Assembly (NCBI GenBank): GCA_051011575.1
Contig: JBPCTR010000089.1
Coordinates: 1 to 16,269, forward strand
Reading direction: 5' to 3'
Length of the DNA: 16,269 nucleotides
Source: SHLQ01 sp051011575
GTDB lineage: Bacteria > Actinomycetota > Acidimicrobiia > Acidimicrobiales > SHLQ01
Position 1 is the stretch's first letter, and the number at the start of each line of letters is the position of its first letter. Made by a program: the position numbers and the translations under genes. Shown here in pieces: positions 1 through 6,269 of the stretch. The notes under the pieces were generated by a model. That model was given only the letters and a program-made list of their open reading frames with translations, ran no database searches and was not told where the DNA came from.

Positions 1-112
1 CGGCGGGAACGTCCACCTCGTCCGCAGCCGAAGCCAAGTGCCCGATCGCCTTGTCGTCGGCATCACGAAAGAGCGGGAGCTCCTTGAGTCGCTGTTCCTT
101 TGGGTCGGCCAT
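1..112 (-). CDS. Partial gene: N-terminus of a probable cyclic-nucleotide-binding (Crp-type) domain protein
   Basis: Reading the minus strand from the ATG at 112 gives MADPKEQRLKELPLFRDADD, continuing to VDVPAG, where the window ends. The order 'L-x-x-(L/V)-PLF-x-x-x-(D/S)-D-x-x-(I/L)-x-x-(L/A)' followed by 'E-V-x-V-P-A-G' is the usual opening of cNMP-binding domains (Crp/Fnr regulators, gated transporters and stand-alone cNMP proteins). Only about 37 codons are visible, so partner domains such as a DNA-binding HTH cannot be judged. The start at 112 is preferred over the ATG at 118 because AGGAG lies 6 bases before 112 and would abut the earlier ATG. The gene is divergent from the hydroxyacid dehydrogenase, with about 116 bases between the starts. 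If it is a Crp-type regulator it could act on that neighbour, but this is inference. Confidence 0.7.
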   Translation of the reverse strand, partial: MADPKEQRLKELPLFRDADDKAIGHLASAADEVDVPA

Positions 113-214
113 GTTCATCTCCTCGCAGTGTTGCGGCGTCAGTCTGTCACCCCCGACGAAGGCCGTCGATCCGGCACAACGGAAGCAGAAGCGGCGCGCC
201 TCCGTGGATCGTCC

Positions 215-220
215 TATCGT
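215..220 (+). promoter_or_regulatory. Candidate -10 box for leaderless transcription of the hydroxyacid dehydrogenase gene
   Basis: TATCGT (TANNNT) ends 8 bases before the ATG at 229. No Shine-Dalgarno sequence precedes that ATG. The same arrangement recurs before several other genes in this window, which supports reading it as a promoter whose transcript begins at or next to the start codon. No clear -35 hexamer was seen. Confidence 0.45.
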
Positions 221-228
221 TCGTTCCG

Positions 229-1461
229 ATGCTCGAGTCGCTCCGCTCCGTCGTTCAGATCGCCCCGTTCGAACGCGACCGAACTCGCCGGCTACTCGCC
301 CGGGCCGCGAACGTCGACGACTTGCGCGCCATGGCCAAGAGGCGACTCCCCGCGGGCGTGTTCGACTACATCGACGGCGCCGCCGAAGACGAACTCGCGA
401 TGGCGAGAAACGCCAGCCGGTTCGGCGATCGGACGCTGGTTCCTCGGGTCCTCCGCGACGTAACCAAAATCGACGCCTCGACCAGCGTGCTCGGCGGCCC
501 CATTTCCATGCCTCTCATCATCGCCCCGACTGGCTTTCCGCGGATCGCGCACCCCGACGGCGAGATCGCCACCGCTCGGGCGTCGAATCGTGCCGGCATC
601 CCATTCTCGTTGTCGACGATGGGCACCCGTTCGATCGAGGAGATCGCGGCGGTGAACACGGGTCGAAACTGGTTCCAGGTCTACGTATGGCGAGACCGCG
701 ATCTAACCAAGGACATGCTCGAACGCTGTAAAGCGGCCGACTACGAGGCGCTCTACATCACGGTCGACACAGCCGTGCTCGGCCGAAGGGAGCGCGACGT
801 GCGCAGGGGCATGACACTGCCGCCCAAGCTCGGGCTCGAGACGTTTCTCGAGGGCGCGCGTCGACCACGTTGGGTCTGGGAATTCCTTCGCTCCGACCCG
901 ATCGTGTTCTCGAACGTGGCCATGAGCCAAGCCGCCCTCCGCAAGGGAACCGACGACGGGTCCTCGGCGGTCTCGTTGGCCGAATACATCAACAGTCAGT
1001 TCGACCCCGGCCTGTCCTGGTCCGACGTGGATTGGATCCGTTCGGTCTGGGGCGGACCAGTGATCATCAAAGGCATCCAGTCGGTCGCCGACGCCAAGAT
1101 CGCCGCGTCGGAGGGCATCGAGGCGATCGCGTTGTCGAACCACGGGGGCCGCCAACTCGACTCCTCGCCGGCGATCGTCGACCTCGTCGCTCCCGTCGCG
1201 GACGCGGTCGGCGGGCAGATCGAGATCTACTGCGACGGCGGGGTTCGGCGCGGGAGTGACGTGGTGAAGGCGATCGCCCTCGGTGCGAACGCGTGCATGA
1301 TCGGAAGGCCTCACCTGTACGCGCTCGGCGCCGCCGGCGAGGTCGGAGTCGACCACCTTCTCCAGTTCTTCCAGGGCGGCATCGAACAAACGATGGCGCT
1401 CAGCGGCGCCTCCACGATCGCCGAGCTCGACCGCAGCTTCATCAGCGAGGAGACGACATGA
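229..1461 (+). CDS. lldD: FMN-dependent alpha-hydroxyacid dehydrogenase, LldD2-like L-lactate dehydrogenase
   Basis: This 410-residue protein belongs to the FMN-dependent alpha-hydroxyacid oxidase/dehydrogenase family, which oxidises L-lactate or similar 2-hydroxyacids. Every catalytic position known from glycolate oxidase can be placed: Tyr47 in FDYIDG, Tyr152 in QVYVW, Asp180 and Arg187 in TVDTAVLGRRE, Lys281 in IIKGI, and His305 and Arg308 in SNHGGRQLD. The phosphate-binding CDGGVRRGSDV and MIGRP segments follow. The N-terminal extension before NVDDLRAMAKRR resembles actinobacterial LldD2 more than the mycofactocin-linked MftD. The frame is open upstream to 100, but 229 is chosen because recognisable family sequence starts there and a -10 box sits just before it. 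The stop overlaps the next start (ATGA), so the two genes are coupled. The substrate (lactate, mandelate or another hydroxyacid) cannot be fixed from sequence. The family call is very secure, the symbol less so. Confidence 0.93.
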   Translation: MLESLRSVVQIAPFERDRTRRLLARAANVDDLRAMAKRRLPAGVFDYIDGAAEDELAMARNASRFGDRTLVPRVLRDVTKIDASTSVLGGPISMPLIIAPTGFPRIAHPDGEIATARASNRAGIPFSLSTMGTRSIEEIAAVNTGRNWFQVYVWRDRDLTKDMLERCKAADYEALYITVDTAVLGRRERDVRRGMTLPPKLGLETFLEGARRPRWVWEFLRSDPIVFSNVAMSQAALRKGTDDGSSAVSLAEYINSQFDPGLSWSDVDWIRSVWGGPVIIKGIQSVADAKIAASEGIEAIALSNHGGRQLDSSPAIVDLVAPVADAVGGQIEIYCDGGVRRGSDVVKAIALGANACMIGRPHLYALGAAGEVGVDHLLQFFQGGIEQTMALSGASTIAELDRSFISEETT

Positions 1462-1895
1462 CCGCCGCATATCCACGCCTACGAGCAACCGCAATCGACG
1501 CGACCCACGCTCGCTCCGTGGCGGAGTTCTGGCGTGAGTTGCTCGGATACGGGTATCGCCGTGGAGACGAACCCCCGCCCGACGGCACCGCCGACTCCAG
1601 GGGCGAGGATTGGTTGGTTCTGGTCGACCAGGCCGGCGAACCCCGGCTGGCGGTGCAACAGGTGGGTGAGCTGCCGAGATCGACCTGGCCCGACCCGACG
1701 GTGTCGCAGCAGCTCCACCTCGATCTCACCGTGGCATCGGTGGTCGAGCTCGAAAGGCAGCGGGACCGAGCGACCGCCCTCGGCGGAACGATTCTCGAGA
1801 ATCGGATCGACGATCCGGAGGAAGCGCTGATCGTGTTCGCCGATCCAGCCGGGCATCCGTTCTGCATCTTCGTGGAGGGCTCACCCTCCGGTTGA
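1458..1895 (+). CDS. VOC superfamily / glyoxalase-like domain protein
   Basis: This 145-residue protein has the vicinal-oxygen-chelate fold signature of glyoxalase-like domains. An N-terminal strand-helix segment (LRATAIDATHARSVAEFWRELLGY) is followed by WLVLVDQ, then QLHLDLTV near residues 85-92, and the hallmark ending FADPAGHPFCIF near residues 129-140. Members bind a metal and act as lyases, dioxygenases or resistance proteins, but this actinobacterial subgroup mostly has no assigned reaction. The ATG overlaps the stop of the hydroxyacid dehydrogenase by 4 bases, so the two are almost certainly co-translated. The protein may handle a reactive 2-oxo product of that enzyme, which is inference. 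Its last 15 bases overlap the 3' end of the converging M20 gene. Confidence 0.88.
   Translation: MTAAYPRLRATAIDATHARSVAEFWRELLGYGYRRGDEPPPDGTADSRGEDWLVLVDQAGEPRLAVQQVGELPRSTWPDPTVSQQLHLDLTVASVVELERQRDRATALGGTILENRIDDPEEALIVFADPAGHPFCIFVEGSPSG
1874..1889. terminator. Perfect hairpin in the overlapping 3' ends of two convergent genes
   Basis: GGAGGG-CTCA-CCCTCC forms a perfect 6-bp stem with a 4-base loop. The loop contains the stop codon of the minus-strand M20 gene, and the hairpin ends 3 bases before the stop codon of the plus-strand VOC gene. It reads equally on both strands and has no U-tract. A bidirectional terminator or 3'-end stabiliser is likely, but a coincidence of coding sequence is possible. 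Confidence 0.45.
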
Positions 1896-3269
1896 CGCCG
1901 GATCGCCCAGATCCCAATACAGCCCGGTCATGATCCCGAGCGCGTCTCGGGCGACCCAGTCGAGTAGATGCTCGTCAGGCGCATGCTGCGAGCAGCCCGG
2001 ATATGAGTGCGGAACCCAGATCGTCGGCAACCCGAGCAGATCAGCAAACACGTCGTTCGGAAGTGAGCCACCCAGGTTCGGAAGCATGGCGGGGGCTGCT
2101 CCGCTCGTTCGAGTGATCGAGTCGGCGGCCCATCGAGCCCACGGGTGATCGGGGTCGAGGCGAGTGGCCATCATCGGCTGATGCGGTTGTCTGATGTCCA
2201 CGCTCGAGAAGCCGGCGTCGTCGAGATGGCGCCGCAAGCCGGTGAGCATGTCATCGGGATCGCATGGAACGACAAACCGGACCTGGCAGTGGGCCCGAGC
2301 ATCCGGAGGAATTGCGTTCACGGGGTTCTCCGGGTTGCCGGTGGTGAATGCGAGTACTTCGAAACTGTTCCAGCCGAACACCTGCTCGGCGGGTGTCAGG
2401 CCAGGCTCGCCCCACATTCGATCGATCGCAGGGCCGTCGTCGTCGCCGATCTCGAGATGGCGGATCGCGTCGCGAACGGTCGTGGGCATCGGCGGCGGGC
2501 GCATCTCGGGAACGAGGATCTCCCCCGACGATGAGGTGATGGCCGCGATGGCGTGCGCGAGGATCACGCCCGGGTTCGACAGGAGTCCGCCCCAGTTGCC
2601 GGAGTGATGTCCACCATCGCGAAGGTTGACGTGGAGGTCGAAGTTCAGTGCACCGCGGGAGCCCATGAATATCGTCGGCGCGTCTGGCCGCAGCCGGGGC
2701 CCGTCGGATGCGATCAACAGGTCAGCATCGAGCGGTAGGGCATTGGATGCGCAGAACTCTCGCAGACCTGGAGATCCGGTCTCCTCTCCCGTCTCCACAA
2801 GAAAGGTTGCGTTGAAACCCAATCGGCCACGTTCGTGCAATACGGCGGCGAGCGCCGCCAGGTTGATGGTGTGTTGGCCCTTGTTGTCGGCAGTGCCCCG
2901 GCCGTACCAACGGTCGCCGACACGCTCGAGCGTCCAGGGAGAGCGGCCTTCGGCCCACTGATCGTCGTACCCACGGACCACGTCGCCGTGGCCATATCCG
3001 AGAACCGTTCGTGACTCGTCGTCTTCGTGGCGGTGGGCGACGAGGAACGGGGGCTCGGACTCGCCGAGGGGATTGGCAAACGTCTCAGACGCGAAGCCGA
3101 GAGCGTCGAAGCTGGTAGCCATTTCTTCCTGGAGGTAGCGCCAGAGTGCTCCACGCTGTTCGGGTTCCTGGCTCTCGGTGCGAATCGCGACGCGACGGGC
3201 AAGATCGTGAAACAGGGTGTCGTCGTCGAAATAGCGCTGGGCGCGTGCGATGGCTCCGGCTCGGGACAT
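1881..3269 (-). CDS. M20-family metallopeptidase (dipeptidase/deacylase)
   Basis: This 462-residue protein is a zinc aminoacylase/carboxypeptidase of the M20 (ArgE/DapE/CPG2) family, expected to hydrolyse a peptide or N-acyl amino acid. The metal and catalytic set is complete: His94 and Asp96 in GYGHGDVV, bridging Asp128 in TADNKGQ, Glu162-Glu163 in ETGEETGSPG, Asp189 in IASDGP, and a C-terminal His in CSQHAPDEHLL. GSRGALNFDLHV near residue 203 begins the lid/dimerisation domain. The length is normal for M20 dipeptidases. The ATG lies 3 bases after the stop of the aldolase-like gene, so the two form an operon. The 3' end overlaps the VOC gene on the other strand by 15 bases. No signal peptide is seen, so it should be cytoplasmic. 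The exact substrate is unknown. Confidence 0.92.
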   Translation of the reverse strand: MSRAGAIARAQRYFDDDTLFHDLARRVAIRTESQEPEQRGALWRYLQEEMATSFDALGFASETFANPLGESEPPFLVAHRHEDDESRTVLGYGHGDVVRGYDDQWAEGRSPWTLERVGDRWYGRGTADNKGQHTINLAALAAVLHERGRLGFNATFLVETGEETGSPGLREFCASNALPLDADLLIASDGPRLRPDAPTIFMGSRGALNFDLHVNLRDGGHHSGNWGGLLSNPGVILAHAIAAITSSSGEILVPEMRPPPMPTTVRDAIRHLEIGDDDGPAIDRMWGEPGLTPAEQVFGWNSFEVLAFTTGNPENPVNAIPPDARAHCQVRFVVPCDPDDMLTGLRRHLDDAGFSSVDIRQPHQPMMATRLDPDHPWARWAADSITRTSGAAPAMLPNLGGSLPNDVFADLLGLPTIWVPHSYPGCSQHAPDEHLLDWVARDALGIMTGLYWDLGDPASTGG

Positions 3270-3272
3270 GTT

Positions 3273-4004
3273 TCAGTCGAGGCGACTGGCCACGAGATAC
3301 TGGAAGACGAGCCACCCGTTGTACTCCGTGCCGATCGACTCTCCGGTTCTTGATGCAGCCGCAGCGTCGACGATCCTTCCGCTCCGCGCCTTCATGTGTA
3401 CTTCGGCTGCACGCTCCGCGAGGACGAAAAATCCGATAGCGGCGGCCACGCTCGAACCTACGGTGAGCATCCCGTGGTTTCCCATGAGCACGAGTTTGTT
3501 GGTGGCGAGTGACTCCGCGATGGCCTCACCTCCGGATCGATCGACCACGTCCAGGTTGTCCCCCAGGTACACGGCCTGGTCGTCGTGGAAGGCGCAGGCC
3601 TCCTGGCTGTTCATGACGATCGGCTCGCACAGCGCAGCCAATGGTGTGCCGTAGCCGGTGTGGGTGTGCGCCGCCGACACGATGTCGGGCCGAGCCGAGT
3701 GAATGGGGTGATGAATGTTGTACGACGTGATGTTGAACCCCTGGGAATCGTTTCCTTCCACGATCTTGCCGTCCGGATCGATCAGGACCAGTTCGTCGGG
3801 AGCGGCATGGCGAAATGCCACTCCTTCGCGGAGCACCCACATGTGATCGAGGAGTTCAGGATCGCGGGCCGTGATGTGACCGGCGCCATCGTCACCCCAG
3901 CCGTATGAGGCGAAGATTCGATACCCGAGAGCGGCTTCACGCTTTCGACGGGTCCGCTCCTCGACGACGCTGAGATCTGTGGGTGGGTGCATCTCGAACT
4001 CCAT
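3273..4004 (-). CDS. Class II aldolase/adducin-family protein lacking the canonical catalytic glutamate
   Basis: This 243-residue protein has the class II aldolase/adducin fold. The zinc ligands are visible: His113 and His115 in AAHTHTGYG and His177 in MGNHGML. The region that carries the catalytic Glu in fuculose-phosphate aldolase (about 20 residues before the HxH motif) reads NITSYNIHHPIHSARPD and has no Glu at the aligned position, as in adducin-like members whose reaction is unknown. Aldolase activity should therefore not be assumed. Two starts are possible: ATG at 4004, leaderless with TACCGT 6 bases upstream, or ATG at 3992, with GGAG 6 bases upstream. I report 4004. The gene heads an operon with the M20 peptidase 3 bases downstream, so the pair may process one compound. 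Confidence 0.85.
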   Translation of the reverse strand: MEFEMHPPTDLSVVEERTRRKREAALGYRIFASYGWGDDGAGHITARDPELLDHMWVLREGVAFRHAAPDELVLIDPDGKIVEGNDSQGFNITSYNIHHPIHSARPDIVSAAHTHTGYGTPLAALCEPIVMNSQEACAFHDDQAVYLGDNLDVVDRSGGEAIAESLATNKLVLMGNHGMLTVGSSVAAAIGFFVLAERAAEVHMKARSGRIVDAAAASRTGESIGTEYNGWLVFQYLVASRLD

Positions 4005-4010
4005 GCACAC

Positions 4011-4016
4011 ACGGTA
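4011..4016 (-). promoter_or_regulatory. Candidate -10 box for the aldolase-M20 operon
   Basis: On the minus strand TACCGT (TANNNT) is followed by 6 bases and then the ATG at 4004, the same geometry as the other leaderless candidates here. The alternative start at 3992, which has its own GGAG, keeps this uncertain. Confidence 0.35.
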
Positions 4017-4048
4017 TCCCCCGACCGCATCGCCACAGGAACGGGACG

Positions 4049-4066
4049 GGCCAACACACGTTGGCC
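4049..4066. promoter_or_regulatory. Perfect 18-bp palindrome, operator-like
   Basis: GGCCAAC-ACAC-GTTGGCC is a perfect 7-4-7 inverted repeat in the region between the divergent aldolase operon and the universal stress protein gene. It lies 45-62 bases upstream of the aldolase start and about 130-150 bases upstream of the stress gene. There is no U-tract and no gene end nearby, so a dimeric regulator site fits better than a terminator. The regulator is unknown. Confidence 0.45.
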
Positions 4067-4120
4067 ATGGGCATCTCGCCGGTGCGCACCGCTACGATCC
4101 GCTCGCAACGCCCATCGGCC
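4063..4120. repeat. Nested inverted repeats in the aldolase/Usp divergent intergenic region
   Basis: GGCCATGGGC (4063-4072) pairs with GCCCATCGGCC (4110-4120) with one bulged base. Between them lies the perfect 10-bp palindrome GGTGCGCACC (4081-4090). Together with the 4049-4066 palindrome this makes three symmetric elements within 72 bases. They may be operators or a cruciform. The rest of the 193-base region (4005-4197) shows no gene. Confidence 0.35.
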
Positions 4121-4197
4121 TGGTGAGAGCAAGGGCACGGAGTGCAGTTCACCGAAGAGGCGTTGGCGAGATTCGCCGTTGAGTGATGGAGGGTATG

Positions 4198-4617
4198 ATG
4201 CGAGCGATCGTCGTGGGTTATGACGGGTCAGAGACGGCACACGCCGCCGTGTCGGAAGCGGCGTCGATCGCACGGGCCACCGGCGCCGACCTCCATATCC
4301 TCACCGTCGTCGACGGCGCCACGGTTCAACCCGACGACGGCGGCGACGACATCGAGGAGCGCCTCACCCGAGATGCCCATGTTGGCCTCGAGAATCTTGC
4401 GCATGAGCCGAACACGTTCGCTGGCGTGCGCGCACACGTAGAGGTCCTCCCAGGTCCTGCCGCCGGAAGGCTCATCGACCGAGCCGAGGAGCTGGATGCC
4501 GACCTGATCGTCGTCGGAAACCGGCGGGTGCAGGGCCTCGATCGGCTCCTCGGGAGTGTTTCGATGAGCGTGGTGCGGCATGCGCCATGCAGCGTGTACG
4601 TAGCGCATACCGCCTGA
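4198..4617 (+). CDS. Universal stress protein, UspA family
   Basis: This 139-residue single-domain protein starts MRAIVVGYDGS, the first strand and nucleotide-binding loop of the Usp fold. It ends with ADLIVVGNRRVQGLDRLLGS and SVVRHAPCSVYVAHTA, the classical C-terminal half. The ATP loop reads G-N-R-R and then 8 residues before GS, against the textbook G-x2-G-x9-G(S/T), so ATP binding is probable but not assured. Variants of this type are common in actinobacteria. The start at 4198 is chosen because GGAGG at 4188-4192 lies 5 bases upstream; in-frame starts at 4183, 4186 and 4195 would place the SD inside the gene or too close. It converges on the OsmC gene with a 7-base gap. Usp proteins typically respond to starvation, hypoxia or oxidative stress. 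No promoter could be assigned with confidence. Confidence 0.9.
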   Translation: MRAIVVGYDGSETAHAAVSEAASIARATGADLHILTVVDGATVQPDDGGDDIEERLTRDAHVGLENLAHEPNTFAGVRAHVEVLPGPAAGRLIDRAEELDADLIVVGNRRVQGLDRLLGSVSMSVVRHAPCSVYVAHTA

Positions 4618-4624
4618 CTCGGGC

Positions 4625-5185
4625 TCAATTGGTGGGCCCTACGTTCACGAGCGTTGGATTGGTGAGCATGTCGAACACGGCGCTGCGCTTCGTGGAGGCG
4701 GTGATGAGCGCGTCCAGATCGCTTCGTGCAGCGTCACCATCGACATCGACGACGACGTCGATCCGGTTGAAGCCATTTCGCACATCGGGATCGATCCCCA
4801 GCGCTCCTCGCACGTCGATCTCGCCCCGCACGGTCGTGTTGATTCGGCTCAGGCCGATTCCTCGATTCGCGGCGGTCGTGGCGATGCCGGCAGAAATGCA
4901 GCCTGCGAGGGCGTGGAGTACGTACTCCTGTGGTGTGGGGCCGTGGCCATGACCGAGTGTCGGGTGATCGCTCGTCGCGGTGAACACGTGAGCGTGCTCC
5001 TGGTCGGATCCGGCACCGAACCATTCATGGATGGTCGATCGCGTCGCCGTCCCCTCGACCCACTCGGCGTTCGCCGTGAATCGGAAGGCGGCCAGGCTGG
5101 GGTCGGCGTCGAGCTTGGCGACGGTGCCGCGCAGCTTCTCGACCGGAACTCCGTTGACTTCGGTGTGTGTGGTGGTGGTGGTCAT
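4625..5185 (-). CDS. OsmC-family protein with a single cysteine
   Basis: This 186-residue protein has the OsmC/Ohr-like fold. GPTPQEYVLHALAGC at residues 82-96 contains the conserved first cysteine (Cys96) at the head of the long central helix. VRGEIDVRGALGI and GFNRIDVVVDVDGDA follow, then KRSAVFDMLTNPTLVNV. OsmC and Ohr peroxidases use two cysteines; here Cys96 is the only cysteine, and the position of the second falls in the RSAVFDML segment. Hydroperoxide reduction by the standard disulfide cycle is therefore doubtful, and this looks like the OsmC-like branch of unclear function. The start at 5185 is chosen because GAGGAG lies 7 bases upstream; the frame continues to 5263 without family similarity. 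The SD lies in one arm of an inverted repeat (5195-5250). The neighbouring Usp gene suggests a stress context. Confidence 0.9.
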   Translation of the reverse strand: MTTTTTHTEVNGVPVEKLRGTVAKLDADPSLAAFRFTANAEWVEGTATRSTIHEWFGAGSDQEHAHVFTATSDHPTLGHGHGPTPQEYVLHALAGCISAGIATTAANRGIGLSRINTTVRGEIDVRGALGIDPDVRNGFNRIDVVVDVDGDAARSDLDALITASTKRSAVFDMLTNPTLVNVGPTN

Positions 5186-5194
5186 GGCGTAACT

Positions 5195-5250
5195 CCTCGA
5201 TGTCGGTGACGCCGGGTGTCGACGTCGTTTTGTTGAACTCACCATCGAGG
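5195..5250 (-). promoter_or_regulatory. Inverted repeat that can pair with the osmC-like Shine-Dalgarno
   Basis: In the minus-strand transcript CCTCGATG (5250-5243) is perfectly complementary to CATCGAGG (5202-5195), with 40 bases between. The second arm contains most of the GAGGAG ribosome-binding site of the OsmC-like gene. If transcription starts upstream of 5250, an 8-bp stem would hide the SD. No aptamer was recognised, so a thermosensor, a protein-binding site or chance all remain possible. Confidence 0.35.
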
Positions 5251-5308
5251 AATCTGCGGTCAACCGTTTGGAGACACCGTGGAGAAGTGATGGAGATCGC
5301 CGCGCGCG

Positions 5309-5314
5309 TAGGAT
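5309..5314 (+). promoter_or_regulatory. Candidate -10 box for leaderless nitrilase transcript
   Basis: TAGGAT (TANNNT) is followed by 7 bases and then GTG at 5322, the first codon of recognisable nitrilase sequence. The AGGA within it could instead act as a weak SD at 8 bases spacing, so both readings support the same start. Confidence 0.45.
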
Positions 5315-5321
5315 CCCGCGG

Positions 5322-6260
5322 GTGAAGGTTGCAGCAGTCCAAGCCGCGCCGGTCTACCTCGACCGGGAAGCGACGGTCCACAAGGTGGTCGCGCTCATCC
5401 ACGAAGCTGCAGCTGATGGCGCCCAGCTGATCGCGTTCCCCGAGACCTTTGTTGCCGGTTACCCGTCGTGGGCCGACTTCACCGATGCGTCCAGTTTCGA
5501 TGACGCCGAGCAGAAGCGCGCGTTCGCCCAGTACCTCGACGCGGCGGTCGATGTGGAGCGGGGAGACCTCGACGCGGTGGTTTCGGCTGCAGCCGACAAC
5601 AATGCGTTCGTCTACCTCGGTGTGGCCGAACGTTCGATGTCGGGCGGGTCCATCTACTGCTCATTGGTGGCGATCGAACCCGAGGCTGGAATCGTTGGCG
5701 TGCACCGCAAGCTCAAACCCACCTACGGCGAGCGGCTGATGTGGGCCGACGGCGACGGAGCCGGGCTTCGGGCGCACGACTTCGGTGGCACTCGGTTGTC
5801 GGGACTGAACTGTTGGGAGAACTGGATGCCGCTCGCTCGAGCGGCAATGTACGCGCAGGGCCCCCAGATCCACGTCGCGACGTGGCCGGGCTCGCCGGCG
5901 GTGAGTCATGACATCAGTCGATTCGTGGCGATGGAGGGCCGGATGTTCGTGGTGAGCGCCGGCGCAGTTCTGCGTGACGAGCACCTACCGGACGACTTCG
6001 CGTTGCGCGACAAAATGCTCGAAGAACATCATCGATATGCAAGCGGGGGTTCGATCATCGTGGCGCCGGACGGGACGGTGTTGGCCCAGGCGGACAAACA
6101 TGCCGAGTGCATCCTTCACGCCGACCTCGACCTCGGGCTTGTTCGAGAAGCGAGACAGAACTTCGACCCCACCGGGCACTACTCGCGGCCCGACGTTCTC
6201 GACCTCACAGTCGATCGTCGCCGACGAGACCCCGCCAACTTCGTCGACGACACCCCCTAG
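5322..6260 (+). CDS. Nitrilase (carbon-nitrogen hydrolase superfamily, true nitrilase branch)
   Basis: This 312-residue protein carries the full Glu-Lys-Cys triad: Glu41 in FPETFVAGYP, Lys130 in HRKLKPTYGERLMW, and nucleophile Cys164 in GLNCWENWMPLARAAMYAQG. The C-W-E-N tetrad and the YAQGPQIHVATWPG segment mark the true nitrilase branch (nitrile to carboxylate plus ammonia) rather than amidases or beta-ureidopropionases. The length is at the short end for nitrilases, which usually have a longer tail. Start: GTG at 5322, directly before KVAAVQAAPV; the frame extends to 5268 with no family similarity. It is divergent from the OsmC-like gene and converges on a helical hypothetical gene 9 bases away. 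The substrate (aliphatic, aryl or arylaceto-nitrile, or cyanide) cannot be read. No aldoxime dehydratase or nitrile hydratase gene is nearby. Confidence 0.93.
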   Translation: MKVAAVQAAPVYLDREATVHKVVALIHEAAADGAQLIAFPETFVAGYPSWADFTDASSFDDAEQKRAFAQYLDAAVDVERGDLDAVVSAAADNNAFVYLGVAERSMSGGSIYCSLVAIEPEAGIVGVHRKLKPTYGERLMWADGDGAGLRAHDFGGTRLSGLNCWENWMPLARAAMYAQGPQIHVATWPGSPAVSHDISRFVAMEGRMFVVSAGAVLRDEHLPDDFALRDKMLEEHHRYASGGSIIVAPDGTVLAQADKHAECILHADLDLGLVREARQNFDPTGHYSRPDVLDLTVDRRRRDPANFVDDTP

Positions 6261-6269
6261 GGAAACTCT

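Noticed and set aside
100..228. Upstream extension of the hydroxyacid dehydrogenase by 43 codons
   Set aside because: The added residues (Ser/Arg/Pro-rich) do not resemble the family, and the extension runs over the divergent gene's start and SD; ATG 229 has a -10 box just before it.
703..1494. 263-codon minus-strand frame opposite the hydroxyacid dehydrogenase
   Set aside because: It is antisense to a complete enzyme gene with all catalytic residues, and its product is rich in Arg, Asp and Val with no motif.
4617..4640. Possible GGGC/GCCC stem at the Usp/OsmC convergent junction
   Set aside because: Only 4 base pairs with a long loop; not distinguishable from chance in GC-rich sequence.
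5161..5185. GGTGGTGGTG tract at the start of the OsmC-like gene
   Set aside because: It simply encodes the run of threonines after the start codon; too short to treat as a functional repeat.
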